This document shows, piece by piece, positions 48,250-60,400 of a stretch of 64,000 bases of DNA. Position 1 is the stretch's first letter, and each line of letters starts with the position of its first letter. The translations under genes were made by a program, and so were the position numbers. A model generated the notes under the pieces. The model was not told the DNA's origin. It did not search any database and saw only the letters and a list, made by a program, of their open reading frames with translations. This DNA is from Phylloscopus collybita (Eukaryota > Chordata > Aves > Passeriformes > Phylloscopidae): the NCBI GenBank assembly GCA_027886175.1, contig JAJNNQ010000016.1, positions 2,769,501 to 2,833,500 on the forward strand, read 5' to 3'.

Positions 48250-48543
48250 TAGTCACTGTTTCTCATGTTTGCATTTTTCTTAAACTCTTTCCCAAAGATT
48301 GAAGCAGTAAACAAGGTCACTCTATGTAAACTCTCTTGTTTTTCACTTTTCCCTCTTTTGAGGAGGGACTTTGCTTGTTGACCCTTGGTGTGGCCAATGG
48401 GTCCAGGGATCCCACCTCTTAGGTGGGCACATTGTAAAAAGGTATAAAAATAGGTTCTGAGAATAAACCAGCCCCTTTTCGGAGCGTCAGCCTTCTGAAC
48501 CGTGAGTCCGTGTCTCATTGATCGTGTCCCACAGCGACAGACA
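48250..48543 (+). mobile_element. LTR of an endogenous retrovirus (5' limit uncertain)
   Basis: A compact promoter-polyadenylation layout: CCAAT at 48394-48398, TATAAAA at 48443-48449, AATAAA at 48462-48467, then a CpG-containing R-U5 (TTTTCGGAGCGTCAGCC, CCGTGAGTCCGTGTC) ending at CCCACA (48533) or CAGACA (48543). This order and spacing are characteristic of retroviral LTRs. No second LTR or internal gene was found, so it is a solo or fragmentary LTR. U3 may extend further left. Confidence 0.7.
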
Positions 48544-48544
48544 T

Positions 48545-48572
48545 TTTCTTTCTTTCTTTCTGTCTTTCTTTC
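48545..48572. repeat. Short (TTTC)n microsatellite
   Basis: About seven TTTC units, one changed to TGTC, directly after the LTR end. Confidence 0.85.
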
Positions 48573-49559
48573 ACAGACAGGAGATCTTCCTGCTTGCCTG
48601 CTCTGAAGACCTGTGTGTCTAGAGTTAGGATTTTTGTCAACTTTGTTTACAACACATCAACCAGCTGGAACAGCCCACAGAGCTCTTCCCTTCCTCTCTG
48701 TGCCTCTCTCCCACCTGAGCTGAGCTCCCTCATCCTTGCCACTTCTTGAACCTCTGGTGTGGAAACCAGGGCAGAGGGTGGGATCCTGGGCCAAGTTTGG
48801 GCCAAAGGACAGGGATGGAGCATGTTGCCTTCCTTGGAAAGTCTGATTGATAGCTGCAGGGTCGCTGTGTGTCTCTGCCTTGGCTTTCCCTCTTCTTGTA
48901 AAGCAGATACAAACATCACACTCCCTTGATTAACTTCCCTCTTTTTTTTTTGTTGACTGAAGGTGTGTTCTCGTCCTTGGCTAGGCATAAGGCTGAGCAC
49001 AACAAATAATCTGTGAGTGGGGAAAGGCAAGGCTAACTGCATTCTCTAGCTGTGTTATACAACTGTGGCCACAATTGGCTTTCATTGGAAACAGAAAGAG
49101 TCTTGCTTCATGTAAGAGGAATGAATATAAACCTCCTCAGTGCAGAGCTATCAACATTCACCATTGTATTGTTGTTGAAACCGTGTCTCTGAAATCCTTC
49201 TGTCCCTTCTGTGGCTGGATTCTTGTGCTCTGATGTACCTGCAGCAGTTTCTTGCTATGCAAGGAGGGTGTGAATAATTACCTAGATTTAAGTTCCAAAA
49301 AACGCATCGGATGATCAGTGATCACAGAGAGAGAGTGTCTGAATTTATACTGCTCTTATCAGGATGTAGTGCCACATGAGACAAATCCTACTACTTTTCA
49401 GACAATTTTCTTGTCTTGTCCAGCTAGAATACAATTTTTATGGAGACAAAGTGGGCACCAGAGTCATGTCCATGCTGCTGTCCCCAACAGGTGACTGCCC
49501 TTTGTGCAACCTCTGGCTGACCTTGGTTATACCTCCTGATCTTGCTGCTTATGTAGAGA
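48573..49559. other. Unique non-coding DNA, no gene seen
   Basis: A minus-strand open frame of about 130 codons (48.65-49.04 kb) has no recognised domain and overlaps another frame. Confidence 0.45.
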
Positions 49560-49756
49560 AAACAAAAAAAAACCCAAAACAAAAACAAAACAAAAAAACC
49601 AACCAAACAAACAAAACACACACACACAAAAAAAAACCCCAAAACCCACAAAAAAAACCCCAAAAAACAAACAAACAAACAAAACCCCAACCAAAAACCC
49701 AAAAAACCAACCAAACAAAAAACGCCCCCCCCAAAAAAAAGAAAAAAAAAAAAAAT
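49560..49756. repeat. A/C low-complexity tract, about 200 bp
   Basis: The + strand is almost purely A and C: irregular AAAC, ACACACAC, AACCCC and CCAAAA blocks ending in an A/G run. It is the same compositional class as 7147-7460, but here no CR1 sequence follows. The long apparent frames over it are artefacts. Confidence 0.9.
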
Positions 49757-51331
49757 AATTACCTCTAAAATATATTTAGTCAGAGGCCAGTTTCCAATAA
49801 TCAAAGCAAAGAGATCTAAATTCCAAACACTGAGGGTAAGAGCACCTTTAATAAAATGATGATGACCTGATTTATGGAAGCCCATCTGGTAATATCCAGT
49901 TCCTGAGTGCAGTGCTCCTTTCTGCTCTCCTGTTGAATTTGAGTTCACCTACATAAAACCCTCTTCAGAGGTAACAAAGTTGAAAAGCACTGACAAGGAA
50001 AAGAATCTGCGGAACAGATGTTTAAAGAAAGCAGTCAAAAATCACTTCTCCTTTTATTGATTCCCTCATTTTTTTTTTTTTTTTCCAAACTGCTTTGGAT
50101 TAGCCTGCATCAGTGTGTCTGTAGCCATGCATGGTTCCACTTTAGGGGACAAAATGCTGGGAAGGAAGAGTTAAGCTTTGCTCTTAGCAAGAAAACAAGG
50201 TCTGTTGCCATGCATTGTCTGCAAATTCCCTGGAGTGTCTTCCAGTGGTTTGCCAGGGTTTACTGAGAGCTCTTTTCAAGTTCACTCGTGTCTCAGCTGA
50301 GCACAGCTCTGGTGGGGCAGTGGGGGCCAGTGCTGCCTGAAAATTCCAGGTTTTTTTAGCCAGGAAATGCTACCTGAATATCCCTGTCCATCTCCTCTTC
50401 TGTCCTACATCTGGGTATTTTGAGCACATCAGCTGGAAAGATCAGTTCCTTCCACATAATTTGTCACTGCAAATATTAGCTGGTAAGCCAGGGATAAAAT
50501 TGCTGAGGTAGATGGGAAGCAAAAATCCTTGATATAGACAATGCCTCCACCAAATGTGAGTAAACATTTGTTTTGTACAGCTCACTGTACGTTCAGCATT
50601 TCTTCAAAACAACTTAAATGTGATGGAAATTCTAATGAGTAAGGCCTGGGTAATGATTTGCTGCTCCAGCTGAGCAGTGTGATGGTAGGAATCCTTAGGA
50701 GGAAGAGGATGTGAGAGATGTTAAGGAGCTCTTCCCCAGAAAAAGCAGGCCAAAAGAAATTACCTCTGAACTGGGAAAAAGTCATTCTTTTTCCATATTG
50801 ACCTAGAAGTGTCTTACTTCTGGAGTTTTCAGGATACTGAGGAAGTGGTGGTAACTGGGATTTTATTAAGTCACTACCCGACTTAATTATTTTTATCATC
50901 AAAATTGATTATTTTATCATCAATAATCAGGGTATTATTTGTGGGATAAATAGTTCCTTCCGTCATCAGATATAAAGTGAGTTTTATGTGACCTGAGTTT
51001 CTCCAGACCTGAGAACTTTGCCCATCACTGATACCTTATTTAATTCTTGGCAGTTGAAGAAGTGTTTCCAAATATGCAGGTAGCCCATGGAATCTATTTT
51101 GTATGCCCTAAAAGGCATTTTTTAAATTTTTTTTTTTTTAATTTTAATGGAGTCTTTCCATTAGAACAAAAACCCTACCAGTTTTTCAGATATGTTTTTG
51201 GTCATACTGGTATAATAGAATCCTCAGTGCACATACTGAAAGTTCTGCTTTTGAGCACTCTTCATTTCTTGTTGTTATTACTTGTTGGGGGTTCTGGAGG
51301 GATTTTTTTGGTTTGGTTATTTTTGGTGGGG

Positions 51332-51333
<2 letters not shown>
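49757..51333. other. Unique non-coding DNA, no gene seen
   Basis: Poly-T runs near 50070-50085 and 51128-51139. An AT-rich imperfect hairpin (TGATTATT/AATAATCA) lies near 50.91-50.93 kb. No gene recognised. Confidence 0.5.

Positions 51334-51368
<35 letters not shown>
51334..51368. repeat. Poly-T homopolymer, 35 bases
   Basis: Uninterrupted T-run preceded by G/T-rich sequence. Confidence 0.9.
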
Positions 51369-51369
<1 letters not shown>

Positions 51370-52075
51370 GTAGGGATGGAAAGAAATAGAACAGGACCAA
51401 AATCAGGAACAGAAGTGAGGTCTGCATGTGTTTTTGAGATGACAAAGAGATGGCTCTGTCAGGGGCTGAGCGGCTTGCTGTGGTCTCTGAGGGAGACAAA
51501 GGCTGAATGGCTCTTCCCAGGCTGATCCTCTGAGCAGGGCCAAGAAAACAAAGGTTTAGAGCATAATTACCCTCTGAACTGCATGTGCAGAGTGGCTCAG
51601 AGATGTGATCCAGAGCCCACTCTGGAGGGAAAGCTCCTGAGCTGCACACACGGATGGGTTTTGACAGCAGCAGCTTTGATCTCCTAATCCACTGGCAGTG
51701 CATTAACGTGACTGTAACCCAGGATCACCCTGTGCAGCTCAGCTCTACTCAGCCTGAAACTCAGGAGGTTTTTTTTCTGAAGTTTGCTGTGGGGGAAAGG
51801 CACATTAGTGCGTTTGATTTAGCACTGAGGAGACAGATCCTGTTGACAAAGAGCGTTGGGAGTAAATCTCTCGGTGGCACCTTCCTGCATGAGAACCTCT
51901 GGTCATCTGATCTGCAGGGCTGTGGGAAAGGGTGAATGCCAGAGGAAACCCAGTTTAAAAACGTTTTATAGAAGCTCTGATTTCTTTATCCAGTTTTCTC
52001 CTTTTTATTTTTATTTGGAAGTTCATGTTGTCACTGTAAGTGGCAATGCAAAAGCGTAGATGTCGTTGAACTGCT
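51369..52075. other. Unique non-coding DNA, no gene seen
   Basis: Open frames on both strands up to about 128 codons, partly crossing the T-run, with no recognised domain. Confidence 0.45.
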
Positions 52076-52101
52076 GAATTCTTAGAATTCTTAGAATTCT
52101 A
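52076..52101. repeat. Three tandem 9-bp units GAATTCTTA
   Basis: GAATTC occurs at 52076, 52085 and 52094, spaced exactly 9 bp. The array ends one base before duplicated segment C begins and is absent at the other copy. Confidence 0.9.
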
Positions 52102-52102
52102 A

Positions 52103-52423
52103 ACAGTCATAACTGCTTATCAAGGATTATTTCTCAGGAAAGATTGTTATGATTAAATTTAGAATGATGTCTGCAACAGAGGGAACAGGCAGGTGCTCTC
52201 TAGACCATCTTGTTAATGTCTTTCCCTCAATAAGAAAGACTTTGTTTTCTGGGCCAGCCTTACAAGAAACACATATTTTTATATCAGTAAGTCCCATAAG
52301 TTTGTATTTGGAAACATTTTTGGAATTGATTTTTGTATTCAAAGATTGAGGATGATTCTGGCTTTTCTGAGCTGAGCTGTAAAAGGAAATAATTTTGAGA
52401 GAGGGTTTCTTCTCTTCCCAGAA
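52103..52423 (+). repeat. Direct duplication C, copy 1
   Basis: About 320 bp matching 57184-57499 in the same orientation at roughly 94-95% identity by eye. It runs from ACAGTCATAA to CTTCTCTTCCCAGAA. Differences include a 3-bp deletion (CTTGTTAATG against CTTAATG) and scattered substitutions. No CR1 or LTR termini were recognised. A minus-strand frame is open in both copies, but most base differences would change the amino acid, so coding constraint is not indicated. Confidence 0.93.
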
Positions 52424-53142
52424 TATTCTGCTTAAAATATTCTTAGTGGGTCTTAGAACTTCACCAGATCTCACCAAATCCTTTTTAAAAGGTGACCTGA
52501 GAACATTCTTAGATTTACAGACCCTTTTTGTCCTTTGAAAATGGGGCACAACCATACTGGAAGTTACTGGATATTGTATTTGCACAACTGTATCATCATC
52601 TGAGAATGTGAGCAAAGCCCTTGGTGCTGGCACCTGTCACTGAACTCCTCCCTCCTGCTCCCCAAACCTGTGAATGCAGTTTTCTATTTATGATAAAGCT
52701 GCTTCAGCAATATAATTATTTTATTTCCAACTTTTTTTTTTTTTTTTTTTGAAAATAAAGTGGCTACACCTCCAGGGATATATAACCAGGTCTCTTCATC
52801 CTTTGTCTGAGAACTCTTTGCAATTTGAAATCCGTTTTGCTTCATTAGAGATGCTTAAGCCTTCATTTATGCAGATGATTTCACCCAAAAAATTGTCCCA
52901 GAGTACTTGTCAGGCTGTTGGCCAAATCCAAAACCTGTGGATGTGAATGGAAAATCTTCCTCTGACTTCTCTTGACCTTTGGACAAGCTCATTAAATTGT
53001 AATGACAAAAAATATTAAATGTAGAGAAAGCGTTGTAAAAAACTTATTGTTATACTGATCTTTTTAGCTTATTTTGGCCTTTGCTAGCTAGACTCCCCAC
53101 ACAGATGACTTTTATCTGACTTCTGTCGAATTTTTTTTTTTA
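52424..53142. other. Unique non-coding DNA, no gene seen
   Basis: A poly-T tract at about 52732-52750. No gene recognised. Confidence 0.5.
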
Positions 53143-53194
53143 ACTTATTCCATAAAATGTTTTAATTTACTTATTCCATAAAATGTTTTAATTA
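53143..53194 (+). repeat. Tandem duplication of a 26-bp unit
   Basis: ACTTATTCCATAAAATG followed by TTTTAATT(T/A) occurs twice back to back with a single difference at the unit end. Confidence 0.9.
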
Positions 53195-53684
53195 TACAAG
53201 AGTCTGAGATAAAACCAGTTGAGTAATCAGGATATTTCAAGATATTTCCAGATTCAGCTCTGGAGTCTGGGGAGGAGCACAGACATCAGTGAAGGTGCCA
53301 CCTGTGACATTCTCAGCTGGTGACAGAATTCAAGCTCCAAATCCCAGTTAAATGCATGGTGGTCTGCAATTTCAGGCAGGGTACCAAGCACCCAGGTACC
53401 TGGGTCTTGTGATGCTGTCTGCATAATGTCAGCAGGACTGGTTTGTGATCTGGAGATGGCTGATTAATTCTCCAGTGCAGGTCTGCTTTGAAAACACACT
53501 TGGCTTTAAACAGAATTTGAAGCAATAAGATTTGTGCATTGAATACCTGATGCAGGTCAAATTGGAGTTTATCATTCAAGTGCATGCTGGAAAGAAAATT
53601 TACCCTTGGCTGGATTCTGGCTTGTCCTGGATCAGAATTATTCTGAACCTGGTTCTATTCTCTTTTCTTTTTATATGTGGGTGG
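53195..53684. other. Unique non-coding DNA, no gene seen
   Basis: Contains a GGTACC-bearing repeat (GGGTACCAAGCACCCAGGTACCTGGG) near 53380-53405 but no exon or repeat family was recognised. Confidence 0.45.
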
Positions 53685-53990
53685 TTTTCTTTCTTTCTTT
53701 CTTCCTTTCTTTCCTTTCTTTCCTTTCTTTCCTTTCTTTCCTTTCTTTCCTTTCTTTCCTCTCTCTCTTTCTCTCTTTCTCTCTTTCTCTCTTTCTCTCT
53801 TTCTCTCTTTCTCTCTTTCTCTCTTTCTCTCTTTCTCTCTTTCTCTCTTTCTCTCTTTCTCTCTTTCTCTCTTTCTCTCTTTCTCTCTTTCTCTCTTTCT
53901 CTCTTTCTCTCTTTCTCTCTGTCTCTTTCTTTCTCTCTGTCTCTCTCTCTCTTTCTCTCTGTCTCTCTCTTTCTCTCTTTCTTTCTCTTC
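53685..53990. repeat. Compound pyrimidine microsatellite, about 300 bp
   Basis: Starts as TTTC, becomes a 9-bp CTTTCTTTC periodicity to about 53760, then an 8-bp TCTCTCTT periodicity for about 160 bp, then degenerates with TCTG interruptions. One strand is nearly all pyrimidine. It keeps many frames open on both strands (S/L/F-rich and R/E/K-rich), none of them genes. Confidence 0.97.
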
Positions 53991-56395
53991 TTTTACCAGT
54001 TGAAGCAAAGCTGTCACTATTCTACGGAACAGGAATTTTTAATATCGCACTGAAATAATGAAAACTAGTCTGTAGAAATATGCAGGACTGTTTTATTTGT
54101 CTAGTAAACATCTGTTTAAATATTTGTAGGCATTCATAGCCCCTGCCCTATCTATCCCTTTGAATCATTCCAGAGAGGCAACATATCTTGCATAAATCTC
54201 TCATTGTGCTAATTGATAAATCAAGGTATGTGTATTAGTGGACCTGGCAACATTTACAGCTAGATTCTCTGACTCCCAGTCCCCTTCTCTAATTATAATC
54301 ACATTATTGGTAAAGTAATACCAACTTGAAATTGATCTTGCCTCAAGGGGAACAAAATTATTACAATGCAAGGTATCAGTCAGTTACAAATGCTTTGTGT
54401 CTAGTAAAAAAAGCAGATTTGTATTTTAAGCTTTATCAAAATGTTACTTGCAGCTATCATTTTAATTTCTTTTTGCTCCAAATGAAGCCTTCCCATTTAC
54501 CTTTGCAAACTTAGGCTGAACAATCGGGAATTTGGATTTCTTCTCCAAAGACCAACCTCATTAGCAGCTATAGACTGAGAAGTGGTGTCAGTTAAAACTT
54601 CTGCCAGTCTTAGGCTGCCAAGTGGAATTATAGTCAGAAAATATCCCCGTGGAAATGGCTGCAGAAGGCTCTGTTTGTTCTCCTTCAGTCTTATCTGTGT
54701 GAATCAGCCTCTTAACCTGCAAGCAGGATTATGTAGGACAATCTCCAGCAGCCTAAAACACCCAGTGTTTGACGTGCCAGGGGTGCTCCTTCTGCCTCCT
54801 GTGTCACTCTGCAACGAGAATTACTCAGCCTGATTTTGCTGACAGCCTTAATAATGATTCCCAGTGTCAGACACCTCTCCTGTTCTGGCCAAGGCCCAGC
54901 AGTGAATCAGAAATAAATACTTGATTCACCCTGTGCAACTCAGAACTGGAGCTTCCCCCAGACCCAGAAATTTCCACAATGTCAATCTTCTGACCCTAAC
55001 TGAACTTTTAAAGTTGCTTGCTACTGGAAAGAAATTTCCAACAGGGAAAAAAACCAAACCCAGTGTGATAATTGCAGATCAACAACTGCAGGTAATGACC
55101 CAGTTAAAAGGGAATCATGAATTTTGGGGCCAATTTTCTTCCAGATAGAAGAAAAAAAAAAAAGGTTGTCTAAAAAAGTCGAGGCCATAAACTGAAATTT
55201 AACAAATAGAATATTTCCATTGACTTCAGTGGGTTTATCCAGTGATGACTTGACACAGGGGGAGTTTAGGATAAGGTGGACTGATAATGTGGTAGTTTCT
55301 AAACCAGGATGCTCTTAGGTGCTCAAAGAAGAATGTTCTTGATATCCAAAGAGGCCTTGCTCCTGTCCTTGCCACATTTAACCCCACAAGGGCCCTGCAG
55401 CCCTGAGTGCACACACATGCACTAGAATACTTTCAGATAAAAAAAAAAACCCCAAAAAATCAATCATGCATTAAGACTAGCTGTAGATTTATAAACTTCC
55501 AACCTCTTTTTTTTTTTTTTTCAGTTGCAAGGAAATTAAATTTATTTCACCAAATCCTGCACAGCAGGCGAGCGCTTCTCTTGGCTGCCCAGCAGCATTA
55601 TCACAGTTTTGTATTCAAAGTGCAGGTTGGATCTTGCTACTGGCAATGCTGATTTCTTTTTTACTCAGTGCTGTAGTGGCTGAAGTAAATTTCATACTCC
55701 AAATCACAAGTTTTGTACTTGATTTACTTCAGCACTTCTGCACTTGGAAAAATTTACCTTTTTTTTTTTTAAGGGATATGGCGGTTTGGTGGGTTGGATT
55801 TATTTCATTTTTTGATTGCACTGTGGCTCTGCATTGGATTCTTTCTCTCAGTTTTCTATGACTTCTTCTCCACGACTTCTTCTCCTTTCTCTTTTCCAAC
55901 TGCTGTAAAATTTCCTGATGCTCTCATTTCCTTTCCAGCTCTCCAGGCATGTTGCAAAACATTTAATTGAGGGATGAAACGCTGCCTCTGCCCCAGCTGA
56001 TACAGGAATGGAAGGGCTGAGCTTCCTGTCCATCTGAAACCCAAGCAGGGCACTGAGGGCTGCCTTTTCTCCTGCTGGGTCCTGATGGGACATTGATGTT
56101 GAGCCTGCAGGAAATCTGTCAGCAGAAAAATTACGCCCTTGAGCCAGGAAACTAAATTTGGGGAAAAGAGGAGGGGAAACACCAGAGTGCCTGGAAGGTT
56201 TTGGACAGGCTGCTGCTGGGGACTGTGAATTGTGCTCTCTGTGTAAATCTGCTGGTATTCACTCTTCTGGGGGAAGCCCACACGTTTAGGTGGAGCTGGA
56301 AGGATCAGGTTGCATGGTGGTCATATGGGAGACTCTTGTGATGTCATATCCCTTTATCCTTACCCCTTTTTCCTTGGTTGTGGCTACCAGGAATT
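53991..56395. other. Unique non-coding DNA, no gene seen
   Basis: Contains short T or A runs at about 55147, 55439, 55507 and 55758. The T-run ending in CAG at about 55524 resembles a splice acceptor, but the following sequence shows no recognisable exon. Confidence 0.5.
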
Positions 56396-56643
56396 TTTTT
56401 TTGTTGTTTTTGTTTGGGTTGGTTGGGTGGGTTTTGTTGAGTCTTTTTGTTTGTTTGTTTGTTTTGGGGTGTTTTTTGTTTTGTTTTGTTATTTTTTGGT
56501 TTGTTCTTTTTTTTGGTTTTCATTTTTGTGTTTTGGTTTTTGGGGTTTTTTTGGGTTGTGTGTCTGGTTTTTGAAGTTTTTTTTTTGTTTCTGTTTTGTG
56601 GTGGTTTTTTTTTTTTTTTTTTTTTGTTTTGTTTTGGTTTTTT

Positions 56644-56674
<31 letters not shown>

Positions 56675-56703
56675 GTTTGTTTGTTTGTTTTTTTTTTTTT
56701 TGT
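56396..56703. repeat. T/G low-complexity tract, about 310 bp
   Basis: Nearly only T and G on the + strand: GTTTGGGTTGGTTGGGTGGG near 56415, then TTTG, TTTTG and long T-runs. It is the reverse-strand counterpart of the A/C tracts at 7.15 and 49.56 kb. Long apparent frames here (F/V/L/C-rich or K/N/P/Q-rich) are artefacts. Confidence 0.9.
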
Positions 56704-57183
56704 GATACAGAGATTGTATTTTAACTCTTCTGAGTGGATGTGGCTGTTTTGAAGTCTGGAGGTACTCAAAGCTTCTGCCTGTCAAAGTAAACTGCATTTC
56801 CAACAGTAAATAAGTAAATAAGTAGCAAACCTTAGTAGAGTAAGTTTCCAGAATCCCTAATAAGTGAAGGAAGCCAAACAAAGTGAAAAGATGCTACTCT
56901 CTGTATCACCTCTGTCTTGAACAGAAACAGGCTCAGTCCGTGGGTACATGTTCTGAATTTCAGGTAATTTAAGTTTCACCATGATTATCTTTGGGTTTAG
57001 GGGTTATAACCTCTTTCTTGGTTTGGAAGAAGATCCAAATGTAAGCAAATGAACATTCTTATTTACTTAATGCTTTATTTCCTTTTAATTCAAATTCCTG
57101 TAAAATTTGCTACATTTTTTTTAACATTATATTTGTCTTATTGGAGGTATATATAGAGATGTAAGGTGTTTTTTTTTTTCCTT
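56704..57183. other. Unique non-coding DNA, no gene seen
   Basis: AT-rich; no recognised element. Confidence 0.5.
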
Positions 57184-57499
57184 ACAGTCATAATTATTTA
57201 TCAATTATTTCTCAGGAAAGAATTGTTATGATTAAATTTAGAATGATGTCTGCAACAGAGGGAACAGACAGGTGCTCTCTAGACCATCTTAATGTCTTTC
57301 CCTCAGCAAGAAAGTCTTTGTTTTCTGGGCCAGCCTTACAAGAAACATATATTTTTATATCAGTAAGTCCCATAAGTTTGTGTTTAGAAACATTTTTGGA
57401 ATTGATTTTTGCATTCACAGATTGGGGATAATTCTGGCTTTTCTGAGCTGAGCTGTAAAAGGAAATAATTTTGAGAGAGGGTTTCTTCTCTTCCCAGAA
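57184..57499 (+). repeat. Direct duplication C, copy 2
   Basis: Second copy of the segment at 52103-52423, with starts about 5.08 kb apart. It lacks the GAATTCTTA array on its left and has unrelated sequence on both flanks, so the duplicated unit has sharp ends at both sites. Confidence 0.93.
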
Positions 57500-60400
57500 G
57501 CTCTCGTGATTTGAGGAGTTGTGTGGTAAATCTCATCACACACATTTCATCTGCTGTTTAATGCCACAGTTAATAAGCTTAGCATTTGGAGCCAAAGTGA
57601 TTCCTGGCTTGGCAGTGTTTTCTGTAATTTGGAGAAGTGAGTTTTGGAACAGGAATGAAAGTTCCTGGCTCCTCACAGCAAACACATTATATGCTTGGCT
57701 GCTGAGTGCCTCTGAAGCCCCAGCAGCACCAAAGCAGTGTGGGAGTTTTGTGCAGTTTTCCTGACAAGGTAAATGACCCCCTGTCACCTGTGCTGCCATT
57801 CTTTTTTGAAGTTAGCATCTTCAGGACTTGGAGAATTTTGTTTCTGTTATGTTGATGCACTTCTGGATCATTTCCTAAAAGCTCTTAAAGCTCTGATGCA
57901 GGAAATAGGGCAAATACTCCAAGCTCTTTCTTAACAGAGAAACCAGGAGAGAAAACTGATTATTTTGTTTTTTTTTTTTAAATTTGTTTCTTTGGCTAAA
58001 TATATATTGCATGAAATCACACAGACTTTCAATATCTGATGGTTAGGGAAGGAGAGGAGAAACTGGAATTATTCTTTATCTTGGGCTGAATGCTGGCTTA
58101 TTCCACCGTGAGGAGGTGGTAGTGTCCTACCTGGTGACTCATTCAGTTCTCAATGGGCCTCTGATTACAGCTGGACACAGGCTCAGCAGATCTGAGGTGC
58201 CTTTGTGGATTGGATGGTGATGGCATTTTTGTGTCTAAAAGGAGGGAATTCAGGGCATTACCACGGTATTTTGCTGAACTGCACTGTCCTCCCTGATTTC
58301 ACCAAAATAACTTTTTTGGTTAGAGCAGAGATGCAGAGGGGGGTTGAGGCTTTGAGAGCACAAAGGCTTTGGTACCCTGGAAAAAAGAGACTCAGCTTGA
58401 AGCTGCAGTGATGGAGAATTACCATTTTCTCTGAAACTCACAACTCCTGCATTTTAGGTTCTTCTAACTCAGGGCAAGCCTTGGATATTTTTAATTTCTC
58501 TGCCGAGGAGTTTCTACCTCTTATCCTTAACAGTTTTCATTTCAGTACACAAGATTTTTCCCAAGTTGTTTTTTAGGTCTCCTATAGCTTGTTTTTCCAT
58601 GGCAATTTTTAATTCCCTGGATTTAATTCCCTGGGTCTCAGTTTGCAGAGTGATTCCTACAGCTAATCCTCCCTCTCCTTTTTCTCCTCAGCTGATGGTT
58701 CATATTTTCAGACTTCACAATCTCACCACCAAAACCTAGACATTCTTTGGAGCATAACTTGAGAAGAAGCACAGACCTCAAAAATGTCACTGAGCTCAGA
58801 AAACTCAAAACAAAATCCTTTTTCTGTTTAAACCGGATGCTATTGAGGGGTCTGGGCCAAAATTAAAACAGAAAAACACTCCTTGTATAGGGCATTTAAT
58901 GTAGTACTTTAAGTTATTACTTGGACAACTGAAAAAAATTTGAGTAAATATATTTCCTGCTTTTCTTGAAATCTATGAAACAAACCAACAACCACCTCCA
59001 AATAATCACTTTATCCCATTTTAACTTTTACCTCCTCCATTTCCATGGCTTCCCAAGTGTGTGCTGATCCCTGTAGCCAGTGCTGTGTTTTCTGAAATGC
59101 CAAATTTGGCTGTTTCAGGTGTTTGGCTAATTCAGGTGTTCTCACTTCTACCACCAACCAGTTTGCATCTGTCTGTGTCCCTCCTCCAGTGTTCCCTTTG
59201 ACAGGGAGTGAGGATCTTGCACTCAGAAATGTCAATTATGCTTCAAACAGATCCTGCTAATGAAATGTGTGCATTTTGAGTCAGGCCAGAAGCTTCTCTG
59301 GGTGTGCAAAGACTTTTGAAAAGGTGTTGGAGCAACATGAGGCTGTTCCTCAGTGGAAGGCCTTTAAAATGAAATCCCACAGGGATTTGTTGTTATAGGG
59401 CTTATTCCCTCTGGGAAAAGCAAGGGGAGCTTGCTAGAGCTGCTTCCAGCACGGGCAGAAGGAGAAATGAACAGAATTACTAGGGTCCTCAGTTTGGGGG
59501 AAGTGGAGAAAAAACCAAAAAACAAACCATTATCAAATCCTGTGCCAGCAGGGATGAGCATGGCAGGGCTTGAGGCAGAGCCCAGCAGATTTCACCCTCT
59601 GGGAACAGGGAAATCTGGGACACTGGCATGGAAAACCCCAGAAACACCACGTGCTTCCTCTGTGCTGTTATTGGGATCTTGGTCATTGGTGAGGAACCAT
59701 CTCCTTCAGGGACAGCTGATCTCTTACTGCCCAGACAGGAGAGTGCTGCTGGAGATCTCCACCCCACAGAATTCTGACAATAAATGTGATGGCACATTGG
59801 AAGCACCTCTGCTTTTTTTTTTTTTTTTTTCCCAGCCAGAGGTGAACCTTTCAGCTCTGCTGATGACCCAGAGTGTTATCTTAGATGGAAATGATGGCAC
59901 TTTGCACGTGGCTGTGGTTGGGAAGTCTTTTTGTCATCATTATTGTTGTAAAGAAAGGAAAGAACTCCTGGGTTTGTAAGAGTGGGAGATCTGGGAAAAC
60001 ACAAGATCAGTTTTAGTGTCAGCTTTTGTGCAAAGGAATTGCACCTTTCCTGAGGCTGGTGTCATTCAAGAGCCAGAATCTGAATGTCCCTGAATCCCTT
60101 GAATGTGGTTCACTATTTTCAATCTTTTAGGTAATACAGACTTGCTGCTATTTAGTTGCTTAGGTTTCCCTAATGGCTATAATGTTCTTTCCTTCCTTTC
60201 TGTTCCCCTCAGTGTTTTTCCTCTTATTGTTGGTGACTTTCAAACTTCTTGTGGCATTAGTAAATAGTTTGTGCAAATGTGCTTTCTGATCTTGCAAATG
60301 AAGTGGAAAACCTCATATGCAAAAGCCTAGATTTTTTTTTTTTTAAATTAAAAAAAGGGATTTAATTATTTGTATCAAACCCAAGTCCAAGTGAATTGGA

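Noticed and set aside
52127..52633. 168-codon minus-strand frame partly shared with 57212-57418
   Set aside because: Shared only across the duplicated segment; most base differences would change amino acids, so there is no sign of coding constraint, and no domain is recognisable.
53532..54058. Frames of 110-173 codons rich in S/L/F or R/E/K
   Set aside because: Translation of the CT-rich microsatellite, open on both strands.
56310..56881. F/V/L-rich and K/N/P-rich frames
   Set aside because: Artefacts of the T/G tract.
59431..59979. 182-codon + strand frame, the longest outside obvious repeats
   Set aside because: It crosses a poly-T run, has no recognisable domain, and overlaps an antisense frame of 105 codons; such lengths occur by chance in 64 kb.
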